Origin: Gemmatimonadales bacterium UBA4456 | GTDB lineage: Bacteria > Gemmatimonadota > Gemmatimonadetes > Longimicrobiales > Gaopeijiaceae | Direction of reading: 5' to 3' | NCBI GenBank assembly: GCA_002390225.1 | Contig: DGOW01000054.1 | Span: 95,832 to 159,831 of the forward strand | Length of the DNA: 64,000 nt | Shown here: piece by piece, positions 43,592 through 51,348 of the stretch | Layout of the letters: each line of letters starts with the position of its first letter | Numbering within the stretch: position 1 is the stretch's first letter | The notes under the pieces: generated by a model | Seen by the model: only the letters and a program-made list of their open reading frames with translations | Told to the model about the DNA's origin: nothing | Databases searched by the model: none | Program-made: the position numbers and the translations under genes

Positions 43592-44824
43592 ATGGACGAA
43601 CGCTCGCTCATCTACGACTGGAACGACGCGGTGCCCCACTTCGATTGGGGGACGCTCGACTCGGTCCAGCTGGACGACGAGACGTTGCGCGACGGCCTTC
43701 AGAATCCGTCGGTCGTGGATCCGCCGATCAACGAGAAGATCCGTCTGCTCCACTACATGGATCAGCTCGGCATCCACACGGCGGATATCGGGCTTCCTGG
43801 GGCGGGGCCACGAGCGGTCGAAGCCGTCACGGCGCTCGCTCAGGAGATCGTCGACTCGAAGCTCGACATCGATGCGAACTGTGCGGCCCGCACCGTGGTG
43901 GCCGACGTTCAGCCGATCGTCGACATCAGTCAGAAGGTCGGCATCCCGATCGAAGCGTGCACCTTCATTGGCAGCTCTCCGATTCGGCAGTACGCCGAGG
44001 ATTGGACGTTGTCGAAGATGCTCCGGGTCACCGAGGAGGCCGTGACGTTCGCGGTGAGCGAGGGGATTCCGGTCATGATGGTGACCGAGGACACGACGCG
44101 AGCACAGCCGGACGTACTGAAGGAACTTTACGGAAAGGCGATCGAATGGGGTGCGAAGCGCCTCTGCGTCGCCGACACGGTGGGCCACGCAACGCCGGCG
44201 GGGACGAAGGCCCTGGTCCGCTTCGTGATCGAGGAGATCGTCGAGCCGAGCGGGGAGGACGTCGAGGTCGACTGGCATGGGCACCGGGACCGCGGGTTCG
44301 GACTCGCGAACACGTTGGCGGCGATCGAAGCTGGCGCAACACGCGTGCATGGCACGGCGCTCGGCATCGGGGAACGCTCGGGCAACACGGAGATGGATCT
44401 GCTCCTGGTGAACTTGAAGCTGCTCGGCGTACACAAAGCCGACCTGACCATGCTGCCGGACTACTGCGAGCTGACCGCGGAGGCATGCCAGATCCCGCTG
44501 GTGCACTCGTATCCGGTCATCGGAGCGGATGCCTTCCGGACCGCCACCGGCGTGCACGCCGCGGCCATCGTGAAGGCCCATGCGAAGGGGGACGACTGGC
44601 TTGCGGATCGCATCTACTCGGCGATCCCGGCTTCTATGGTCGGTCGCAAGCAGGTAATCGAAATTGGGCCGATGTCAGGCCTGTCGAACGTGAAGTTCTG
44701 GCTCCGGGCGAACGGGTACGATGCGGACGACGAAGAGCTGTGCGAGCGCATCTTCCGCGCCGCCAAGAAGACGGACCGCACCCTCACCGAAGGAGAGCTG
44801 GAAGTCCTCTGCAAGACCGGCTGA
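43592..44824 (+). CDS. 2-isopropylmalate synthase-like (LeuA/DRE-TIM) enzyme, short form
   Basis: 410 residues from MDERSLIYDWNDAVPHFDWG. LDDETLRDGLQNPSVVDPPI is the D-x-T-L-R-D-G-x-Q catalytic motif, and VEVDWHGHRDRGFGLANTLA supplies the metal-binding H-x-H. GTALGIGERSGNTEMD follows, and the C-terminal accessory helices include TGVHAAAIVKA. It condenses acetyl-CoA (or similar) with a 2-oxoacid. The C-terminal leucine-feedback domain of full LeuA (500 or more residues) is absent, so it may be a homocitrate- or citramalate-type enzyme or an unregulated synthase. GGCAGGA precedes the ATG. Confidence 0.8.
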   Translation: MDERSLIYDWNDAVPHFDWGTLDSVQLDDETLRDGLQNPSVVDPPINEKIRLLHYMDQLGIHTADIGLPGAGPRAVEAVTALAQEIVDSKLDIDANCAARTVVADVQPIVDISQKVGIPIEACTFIGSSPIRQYAEDWTLSKMLRVTEEAVTFAVSEGIPVMMVTEDTTRAQPDVLKELYGKAIEWGAKRLCVADTVGHATPAGTKALVRFVIEEIVEPSGEDVEVDWHGHRDRGFGLANTLAAIEAGATRVHGTALGIGERSGNTEMDLLLVNLKLLGVHKADLTMLPDYCELTAEACQIPLVHSYPVIGADAFRTATGVHAAAIVKAHAKGDDWLADRIYSAIPASMVGRKQVIEIGPMSGLSNVKFWLRANGYDADDEELCERIFRAAKKTDRTLTEGELEVLCKTG

Positions 44825-44862
44825 TCGCCTGCGATCGCCGATCGCGGGACGGACACCGAGCC

Positions 44863-45621
44863 ATGAGCACATTCGTACAGGAAATCATGGAGACAGCGAA
44901 GATGACTTCGGCCCTACGCGTCCTCGTGGTCGAGGACGAGCCGGACATTGCGGCCCTGATCGCGTATCAGCTGACGCGTGAGGGTTTCCGTGTAGAGACG
45001 GCGGGGAGTGGCCCTGAGGCGCTCGACGCCGTCGGCCGGGAGGTTCCGGACCTGGTCGTACTCGACCGGATGCTGCCCGGGCTGAGTGGCGATGAGGTGC
45101 TCGTTCGACTCAAGTCGGAGCCAGCGACGATGAACGTCCCGGTTCTCCTGCTCACCGCGAAGCGAGAGCAGGAGGATCGGATCGAGGGGCTGGAGCTCGG
45201 CGCGGACGACTATCTCACCAAGCCCTTTTCTCCTCGCGAACTCGTGTTGCGCGCGCAGGCGATTCTGCGTCGCGTCCACGAGGCTGGCACGACCGAGGGC
45301 GGCCGTATTCTTCGCGCGGGTCCCATCCGACTCCACGTGGAGTCACATCGGACCTCGCTCGACGGTGAGGAACTGACGCTCACGCCAACGGAGTTCCGCC
45401 TGCTGCAGGCCCTAATGGAACGCCGTGGTCGCACGCAGAGCCGCACGCAGCTGCTGGAGAAGGCGTGGTCTGTGGAGTCCGGGGTCTCGGATCGGATCCG
45501 GACGCGTACGGTGGACATGCACGTACGCCGCCTCCGTTCAAAGCTGGGGCCAGTGGGCGAGTGGATTCAGACGGTCCGTGGCTTTGGGTATCGACTCAAG
45601 GTCCCCGAGGGGCTGGAGTAG
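44863..45621 (+). CDS. OmpR/PhoB-type response regulator (orphan)
   Basis: About 252 residues from ATG 44863; ATGs at 44887 and 44902 are also possible. The receiver domain has VLVVEDEPDIAALI (acid pair), DLVVLDRMLPG (phospho-Asp), PVLLLTAK and GADDYLTKPFSPRELV (Lys). A winged-helix DNA-binding domain follows (TLTPTEFRLLQALMERRGRT, RTVDMHVRRLRSKLG, IQTVRGFGYRLKVP). It would bind DNA as a phosphorylated dimer and control transcription. No histidine kinase gene lies next to it; the FabG-like gene follows after 122 bases. Confidence 0.92.
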   Translation: MSTFVQEIMETAKMTSALRVLVVEDEPDIAALIAYQLTREGFRVETAGSGPEALDAVGREVPDLVVLDRMLPGLSGDEVLVRLKSEPATMNVPVLLLTAKREQEDRIEGLELGADDYLTKPFSPRELVLRAQAILRRVHEAGTTEGGRILRAGPIRLHVESHRTSLDGEELTLTPTEFRLLQALMERRGRTQSRTQLLEKAWSVESGVSDRIRTRTVDMHVRRLRSKLGPVGEWIQTVRGFGYRLKVPEGLE

Positions 45622-45743
45622 ATCCGTCGGGCCCTCAGATCGCTTCATGGGAGGCCGGCGGGGCGCAATTGGACTATGATGCCGAGATTCACCCGGGCCG
45701 GGGTTCCCCAGCCGGGCGTGCCTCAAGGCTACGAAGGAGCGGC

Positions 45744-46586
45744 ATGGACGAAGAGATGAGCGGCGCTGTCGAGGCCCTGCTCGACCAGGTCGGTCACGAG
45801 ACCGAGCCGAAGGCGCTCTTCGATGCGGCGAACCTCCGAGGCCAGGTGGCGATCGTGACGGGTGGGTCCAGCGGAATCGGACGTGCTGTCGCGCTTGAGC
45901 TGGCCCGATGTGGTACGCACATCGCCTTCTGCTTTCTGGACTCGGGTGCTGAGTCCAGGCTCGACGCGCAGGAGGTCGCTCGTCGCCTCCGCGAGATGGA
46001 GGTGAAGGTGTTCTTCCGCTCGTGCGACGTTCGGGAGAGCAAGGAGGTGAAATCGTTCGTCGCCGACGCGCAGGAGGAACTGGGCGGCGTCCAGATCCTC
46101 ATCAACAACGCCGGCATTGGACGGGACGGCGCGCTGTGGAATATGGAGGACCACGAGTGGGAGGCGGTCGTTCGCACAAACCTGGATGGAGCCTTCTTCT
46201 TCACGCGTGCTGTCGCCCCCTTCCTCAGGGCCCAGGAGCACGGCAAGATCGTGAACATCACGTCTGTGCACGGGATTCGCTCGGAGTTCGGTATCTCCAA
46301 CTATGCCGCGTCCAAGGCGGGACTCATCGGGCTCACACGGAGCACAGCGGTCGAGCTTGGTTCCCGAAACGTCAACGTGAATGCAGTGGCTCCCGGCTAC
46401 ATTCGCACCACGCGCCTCACCGACGGCGTTCCGTCCGAGATCCTCGATCGGGCTCGGGAGCGCGCCGTGCTGGGCCGGCTCGGTGACCCTCAGGACGTCG
46501 CCGGAGTGGTCCTCTTCCTGTGCTCGGAATCGGCTCGGCATATCACCGGTGCTGTGATTCCCGTGGACGCCGGGTATCTCCTCTGA
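45744..46586 (+). CDS. 3-oxoacyl-ACP reductase-like SDR (FabG/PhaB type)
   Basis: 280 residues from ATG 45744, with AAGGAGCGGC upstream. A 30-residue N-terminal extension (MDEEMSGAVEALLDQVGHET) precedes the SDR core: IVTGGSSGIGRAVALELA, ILINNAGIGRDG, NITSVHGIRSEFGISNYAAS then KAG, VNAVAPGYIRT and the end ITGAVIPVDAGYLL. Most SDRs of this group reduce 3-oxoacyl thioesters. No ACP or fab genes are adjacent. It precedes the TRAP membrane genes by 112 bases but need not belong to them. Confidence 0.88.
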   Translation: MDEEMSGAVEALLDQVGHETEPKALFDAANLRGQVAIVTGGSSGIGRAVALELARCGTHIAFCFLDSGAESRLDAQEVARRLREMEVKVFFRSCDVRESKEVKSFVADAQEELGGVQILINNAGIGRDGALWNMEDHEWEAVVRTNLDGAFFFTRAVAPFLRAQEHGKIVNITSVHGIRSEFGISNYAASKAGLIGLTRSTAVELGSRNVNVNAVAPGYIRTTRLTDGVPSEILDRARERAVLGRLGDPQDVAGVVLFLCSESARHITGAVIPVDAGYLL

Positions 46587-46698
46587 CGAGATCCGACAGC
46601 GAAATCGGCCGCTCCGCTGTCGTACTTCGGTGACATACACGTCGAGCCGGTAGATCAAACCGTTTGCGCTCGACCGGCGAGTCCTTCAAACTCTACGG

Positions 46699-47262
46699 AT
46701 GCAAACACTTCGACGGATCTCGGGCTTGATCGACGGCCTGAATGACAAGCTCGGTATCGTGACCCGCTGGCTGGCACTCCTGATGGTCCTGACCGGCGCG
46801 ATCAGCTCCGTGCTGCGCTACTTCGCGAGGTCTCAGCAGTGGCAGCTGAATCTCACGCCTGCGACTGAGGCGCAGTGGTATTTCTTCAGCGTCATCTTTC
46901 TGTTGGGTGCGGCGTACGGGCTGAACCACGACGTACATGTCCGGGTCGACGTGATGTACGAGCGTTTCAGCCTGAAGACTCAGGCGATCATCGATATGGC
47001 GGGAACGGTCCTGTTCCTGATCCCGTTTTCGATCCTGATGCTGTATGTCTCGTTCCCCGCGGTTCAGAATTCCTGGCAGATCAGGGAGTCGTCGCCTGAT
47101 CCGGGCGGACTCCCGCGATATCCCATCAAGGCGCTGATCCTGGTGTCGTTCGTCCTTCTCCTTCTGCAGGCATTCAGCCAGTTGGTGAAGCAGACGGACG
47201 TGCTGCTGGGAAACGTTGCCGAACTGGATCACTACGAAGGTGAACCGGAGGCACAACTATGA
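46699..47262 (+). CDS. TRAP transporter small membrane subunit (DctQ type)
   Basis: 187 residues with four membrane segments (WLALLMVLTGAISSVLRYFA; AQWYFFSVIFLLGAAYGLNH; IIDMAGTVLFLIPFSILMLY; ALILVSFVLLLLQAFSQLV). NHDVHVRVDVMYERFSLK between helices is the DctQ signature. It works with DctM (next gene, 4-base ATGA overlap) and a periplasmic binding protein, encoded convergently at 50-51 kb. The binding protein resembles 2-oxo/monocarboxylate types, so this transporter probably imports such acids using a sodium gradient. Confidence 0.9.
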   Translation: MQTLRRISGLIDGLNDKLGIVTRWLALLMVLTGAISSVLRYFARSQQWQLNLTPATEAQWYFFSVIFLLGAAYGLNHDVHVRVDVMYERFSLKTQAIIDMAGTVLFLIPFSILMLYVSFPAVQNSWQIRESSPDPGGLPRYPIKALILVSFVLLLLQAFSQLVKQTDVLLGNVAELDHYEGEPEAQL

Positions 47263-48557
47263 GTCTCTGGGGACCAGCGATGTTCGTGGCCGTCCTCGCG
47301 ATGATCTTCACGGGCTATCCCGTGGCGTTCGCGCTGGGTGGCACGGCTCTGATTTTCGCGTTGATCGGGTCGGCAGCGGGGGTGTTCGATATCCCGCTGC
47401 TCTTTGCACTGCCTGAGCGGACCTTCGGCACCATGTCGAACTTCACGCTCCTCGCGGTGCCCTTCTTCATCTTCATGGGCACGATTCTCGAGAAGTCGAA
47501 GCTGGCTGAGCAATTGCTCGAGACGATCGGCGTTCTCTTTGGACGTTTCCGTGGTGGTCTGGCGATCGGCGTGATCTTTGTCGGTGCGTTGCTGGCGGCG
47601 GCGACGGGCGTGGTCGGGGCCAGTGTCACGGCGATGGGTCTGATTTCGCTGCCGGTGATGCTGCGCAACGGATATAAGGACGAGATCAGCCTCGGTGTGA
47701 TTGCAGCCGCAGGAACTCTGGGGCAGATCATCCCACCGTCCATCGTCCTGATCGTGCTAGGTGATCAGATGGGTGTCCCTGTCGGGTCGCTATTCCGGGC
47801 GGCGCTGCTTCCCGGTCTGGCGCTGACAGGCGCCTACGGCGTCTACGTGGCCATCATCGCGTTCTCGAAACCAGACGTCGCGCCCGCGTTGCCAATGGAG
47901 ATGCGCATGAGTGGCGTGGAGCTGCTGAAGCGCGTTGTGCTCTCCCTGGTGCCGCCGCTGGCCCTGATCGTCGTCGTGCTCGGCAGCATCTTCATGGGTG
48001 TGGCAACGCCGACTGAAGCGGGTGCGCTCGGCTCGATCGGGGCGATCGTTCTTGCCTTGATGAATCGCTCCTTCTCCTTTGATGCACTCAACAAGGCGAT
48101 GGAGGAGACGAGCCGGCTCACGGTCATGGTCATCTTCCTCCTGATCGGATCGACGGCATTCGCGCTGGTCTTCCGCGGTTTCGACGGAGACGTCTGGATC
48201 GAGACGATGTTGACGGGGATTCCCGGCGGTGCGCTCGGCTTCCTGCTCGTCGTGAACCTGGTCGTATTCATTCTCGGCTTCTTCATCGACTTTTTCGAGA
48301 TCGCGTTCATCATCGTCCCGCTGATTGTACCGGCGGCTCAGATCCTTGGAGTCGATCTGGTGTGGCTCGGAATCGTACTGGCGGTGAACCTGCAGACATC
48401 GTTCCTGACGCCACCCTTCGGCTTCAGTCTCTTCTACCTGAGAGGCGTCACCCCGTCGGGTATACCGACCACATCGATCTACCGCGGTGTGATTCCGTTT
48501 ATCGCGATTCAGCTGGTCGTTCTGGCCGGTGTGATCTGGATGGCCGTACCGAAATAA
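47259..48557 (+). CDS. TRAP transporter large permease (DctM type)
   Basis: 432 residues, about 12 membrane segments. Family patterns: LLAVPFFIFMGTILEKSKLA, GAVVGASVT-like VGASVTAMGLISLPVMLRNG, GTLGQIIPPSIVLIVLGDQM, GVATPTEAGALGSIGAIVLA and the C-terminal LQTSFLTPPFGFSLFYLRGV. The ATG overlaps the DctQ stop. It forms the transport channel of the TRAP system. Confidence 0.93.
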   Translation: MSLWGPAMFVAVLAMIFTGYPVAFALGGTALIFALIGSAAGVFDIPLLFALPERTFGTMSNFTLLAVPFFIFMGTILEKSKLAEQLLETIGVLFGRFRGGLAIGVIFVGALLAAATGVVGASVTAMGLISLPVMLRNGYKDEISLGVIAAAGTLGQIIPPSIVLIVLGDQMGVPVGSLFRAALLPGLALTGAYGVYVAIIAFSKPDVAPALPMEMRMSGVELLKRVVLSLVPPLALIVVVLGSIFMGVATPTEAGALGSIGAIVLALMNRSFSFDALNKAMEETSRLTVMVIFLLIGSTAFALVFRGFDGDVWIETMLTGIPGGALGFLLVVNLVVFILGFFIDFFEIAFIIVPLIVPAAQILGVDLVWLGIVLAVNLQTSFLTPPFGFSLFYLRGVTPSGIPTTSIYRGVIPFIAIQLVVLAGVIWMAVPK

Positions 48558-48659
48558 GACGCACACCGGACAGACTGTCGTCGCCGAGCGTCAGACTCGG
48601 TTTCAGGACGGTCTGTCTGGTGCTGGACTCCGCGTTCCGTGAGCGACAGGTTGGCCCCC

Positions 48660-49301
48660 ATGGCCACCGTCACTCCAACCGAGCCCGCATTGTCCACCAT
48701 CTGGACCGGTGGCCGGCGCAAGCTGGGTCGTGATCCCGTGCTGGGGCCGTGGGTGAGGAACGTTGGCACGATCCGGGTCCCTGTCGTGGATGATGATCCA
48801 TTCTCGTACCTGGCCCGGACGATCTGTTATCAGCAGCTCGCCGGCCGGGCGGCGGCGACCATCCACGGTCGCTTCGTCGAGGCGCTCAAGGGCGAGGTGA
48901 CGCCCCAAAAGGTGCTCCGCGTGCGAGAGTCGACGCTCAGAAAGGCGGGCTTGTCCCGTGCGAAGCTCGCGGCGGTCCGGGATCTCGCGACGAAGATTCG
49001 CTCTGGTGAAGTCGAGGTGCACGATCTGAGCGAGCAGTCGGACGACGAGGTCATTGGCCGACTCGTGAAGGTTCGCGGGATCGGGGTCTGGACAGCCCAG
49101 ATGTACCTGATGTTCAGGATGTACCGGCCCGACATATGGCCGACCGGAGACCTTGGCGTACGAAACGGGTACGCCAAGGCGCACGGCCTCGCGGTTTCGC
49201 CAACGTCGAACGCACTCGAGGAACTGGGGGACGAGTATCGACCGTGGCGGAGTGCCGCTGCCTTTTATTGTTGGCGAATTCTGGAGACGGAGCTGGCGTG
49301 A
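48660..49301 (+). CDS. DNA-3-methyladenine glycosylase II (HhH-GPD, AlkA-like)
   Basis: 213 residues from MATVTPTEPALST; a GTG at 48639 is an alternative. The helix-hairpin-helix plus Gly/Pro/Asp motif reads VKVRGIGVWTAQMYLMF and IWPTGDLGVRNGYAK with the catalytic aspartate. SYLARTICYQQLAGRAAATI is the typical N-terminal motif. It removes alkylated bases such as 3-methyladenine; endonuclease IV elsewhere in the window would act next. It lacks the E. coli AlkA N-terminal domain. It overlaps the following start by GTGA. Confidence 0.9.
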   Translation: MATVTPTEPALSTIWTGGRRKLGRDPVLGPWVRNVGTIRVPVVDDDPFSYLARTICYQQLAGRAAATIHGRFVEALKGEVTPQKVLRVRESTLRKAGLSRAKLAAVRDLATKIRSGEVEVHDLSEQSDDEVIGRLVKVRGIGVWTAQMYLMFRMYRPDIWPTGDLGVRNGYAKAHGLAVSPTSNALEELGDEYRPWRSAAAFYCWRILETELA

Positions 49302-49960
49302 GCCGCAGCACGACACAGCTGGACGATCGGCTGTACGAGTACTTTCTCAAGGTCTCACTGCGAGACGACGACATCCACCGTCGCCTGCGAGAGGAGACGG
49401 GCAGGCTCGAGAACGCCCAGATGCAGATCAGCCCCGAGCAGGGGCAATTCATGACACTGCTCGTGGGCGCGATGAATGCGAAGCTCGCGCTCGAACTGGG
49501 CACTTTTACCGGCTACAGCGCGCTCTGCATTGCGGAGGGGCTGACGGAAGACGGTCGGCTCATCGCATGTGACATCGACGAGGAGTGGCCGTCATTCGGC
49601 AAGCGTTACTGGGTCGAAGCAGGGATCGATGACAAGGTGGAGTTCCGGGCCGGGCCCGCAGCCGAGACCATGGCGCACCTGATCACCGAAGGAATGGAAG
49701 GGGACTTCGACTTCATCTTCATCGATGCCGACAAGGGTGGCCTCGAGGAATACTACGAGAAGGCGCTTCGACTCGTACGGCCTGGGGGTGTGATCGCTGT
49801 CGATAACACGCTGTGGCACGGGAAGGTCGTCGACCCCAAGGCACATGATGAGGACACAGAGTCCATTCGTGATTTCAATGCCACCGTGGTGGATGACCAG
49901 CGTGTGACGATGAGCCTGGTCCCGATCGGAGACGGCCTGACCCTGTTCCGGAAGAAGTAG
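49298..49960 (+). CDS. SAM-dependent O-methyltransferase (CCoAOMT-like)
   Basis: 220 residues, GTG start overlapping the glycosylase stop. GAMNAKLALELGTFTGYSAL is the SAM-binding motif (E-x-G-x-x-T-G-x-x-x-L), IACDIDEEWPSFGKRYW the second, FDFIFIDADKGGLEEYYEKA the metal-binding D-A-D-K and GGVIAVDNTLWHGKV the third. This is the metal-dependent catechol/caffeoyl-CoA-type family, which methylates phenolic hydroxyls or other small acceptors. Substrate unknown. Confidence 0.9.
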   Translation: MSRSTTQLDDRLYEYFLKVSLRDDDIHRRLREETGRLENAQMQISPEQGQFMTLLVGAMNAKLALELGTFTGYSALCIAEGLTEDGRLIACDIDEEWPSFGKRYWVEAGIDDKVEFRAGPAAETMAHLITEGMEGDFDFIFIDADKGGLEEYYEKALRLVRPGGVIAVDNTLWHGKVVDPKAHDEDTESIRDFNATVVDDQRVTMSLVPIGDGLTLFRKK

Positions 49961-49973
49961 GAGCGATACGAAA

Positions 49974-50003
49974 CGGCCCGCCCTCCGTCAGGGGAGCGGG
50001 CCG
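49974..50003. terminator. convergent hairpin between methyltransferase and TRAP binding-protein genes
   Basis: CGGCCCGC (49974-49981) and GCGGGCCG (49996-50003) form a perfect 8-bp stem, extended inwards by a CCTC/GGGG-like run, in the 72-base gap between two convergent genes. No U-tract follows on either strand. It is well placed to end both transcripts, probably with help from Rho. Confidence 0.5.
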
Positions 50004-50032
50004 CCTTGTGATCCGCGTGGAGCGGTTCAACG

Positions 50033-51160
50033 CTACACGCGATTGAAGGCCGAGACCTGGTACGCGAGCTCGTTGCCGCTCGCGTACGACCACTGAGCGT
50101 CCCGGAAGGTCCGGTAGGACTCCCAGACCTGTCGGAACGTCGCGTCCGCGGCAGCCTGCTCTTCCATGTAGGCATTCGACTCACGCCATGCCGCGTCCAT
50201 GATATCCTGCGGGTACTCCCGGACGATGACTCCATGGTCATTGATCAGGCGCTGAAGGGCCAGCGGATTGGCGTAATCGTAAGCTGCGAGGCGATCCGCG
50301 AACGTCTCACCGCAAACGGCCTGCAGGATCTCCTGGTACGCAGTCGGTAGCTCGTTGTAGGCCTCCTGGCTGATCAGGAGACCCATTGTGACGCCAGGCT
50401 CCCACCAGCCGGGGTAGTAGTAGTTCTTGGCGACCTGATAGAAGCCCAGCTTCTCGTCGTCGTACGGACCCACCCACTCGGTGGCGTCGATCGCGCCCCG
50501 CTCTAGTGCCGGATAGATCTCCGGTGCGCCGAGGTTCTGTACGGTGACGCCCAGTCGAGACATGATCTCGCCGCCAATACCCGGGATCCGGAACCGGAGA
50601 CCTGCCATGTCCGACAGTCCCCCGACCGGCTCGCGGAACCAGCCGCCCATCTGCCCACCCGTCGAGTTGCACGGGAAAGAGATCACGCCGAAGTCGGCGT
50701 AGATGGAGTTCAGGAGATCGAGACCGCCACCGTGCATCATCCACGAGTACTGCTGGCGTGTGCTGAGGCCGAAGGGGATCGCCGTGTCAAACGCCAGTGC
50801 CGCATTCTTGCCGATGTAGTAGTAGCCTGGAGATACGCCACACTGGACGGTTCCCTGCATCACCGCGTCCATGACCTGGAGTGCTGGTACGATCTCGTTT
50901 GCCTGGTAGACGCGGATCGTGAAGTTGCCTCCGGTGAGTTCCTCGACACGGCGTGCGACCCGAACGCCCGCGCCGTGAAGAATATCCAGACTCTCAGGGA
51001 AGCTGGTCGCGAGGCGCCAGTTGACGCGCGGGCCACTGATTCCGGCTCCGTCCACGGTCTGGGTGCTAACGGTCTCTGCGCCACCGCACGCGCCCAGCGC
51101 CGCGACACCCGCGGCTCCCGTGCCGGCCTTCTTGATGAAGTCCCGTCTCTTGATGGTCAT
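50033..51160 (-). CDS. TRAP transporter substrate-binding protein (DctP; 2-oxoacid/TakP-like)
   Basis: 375 residues from MTIKRRDFIKKAGTG, a Tat-type signal with RRDFIKK, plus a possible lipobox (LGACGG). The mature protein follows the TakP-like line of TRAP binders: LATSFPESLDILHGAGVRVA, EIVPALQVMDAVMQGTVQCG, GYYYIGKNAALAFDTAIPFG, MGGWFREPVG and ALERGAIDATEWVGPYDDEK with YYYPGWW. The E-W-V-G-P-Y-D-D motif is that of 2-oxoacid binders. Expected ligand: pyruvate or another 2-oxo/monocarboxylate. It is convergent to dctQM, two genes away, so the subunits are probably in separate transcripts. Confidence 0.92.
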   Translation of the reverse strand: MTIKRRDFIKKAGTGAAGVAALGACGGAETVSTQTVDGAGISGPRVNWRLATSFPESLDILHGAGVRVARRVEELTGGNFTIRVYQANEIVPALQVMDAVMQGTVQCGVSPGYYYIGKNAALAFDTAIPFGLSTRQQYSWMMHGGGLDLLNSIYADFGVISFPCNSTGGQMGGWFREPVGGLSDMAGLRFRIPGIGGEIMSRLGVTVQNLGAPEIYPALERGAIDATEWVGPYDDEKLGFYQVAKNYYYPGWWEPGVTMGLLISQEAYNELPTAYQEILQAVCGETFADRLAAYDYANPLALQRLINDHGVIVREYPQDIMDAAWRESNAYMEEQAAADATFRQVWESYRTFRDAQWSYASGNELAYQVSAFNRV

Positions 51161-51348
51161 ATCTGCCCTGTGTCTGTCGTTCGATTCACTTCTGTGGCTG
51201 CAGCCGGCGAAGTCGTGCCCCGGACGCTTGAAGGCGGATGAAGTAACCCCACGTTCGGCCTCGGGCAAACACTGTCTGGCGCGGACCGGGTCAGCACCGG
51301 ATAATTGCCTGACTCACGCCCTTCGTCGACCGCTGTCCCAAGGCTCCG

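Noticed and set aside
43483..44862. Long N-terminal extension of the response-regulator frame (712 codons)
   Set aside because: The part before 44863 is the shadow of the LeuA-like gene and is Arg/Gly/His-rich; the regulator starts at 44863.
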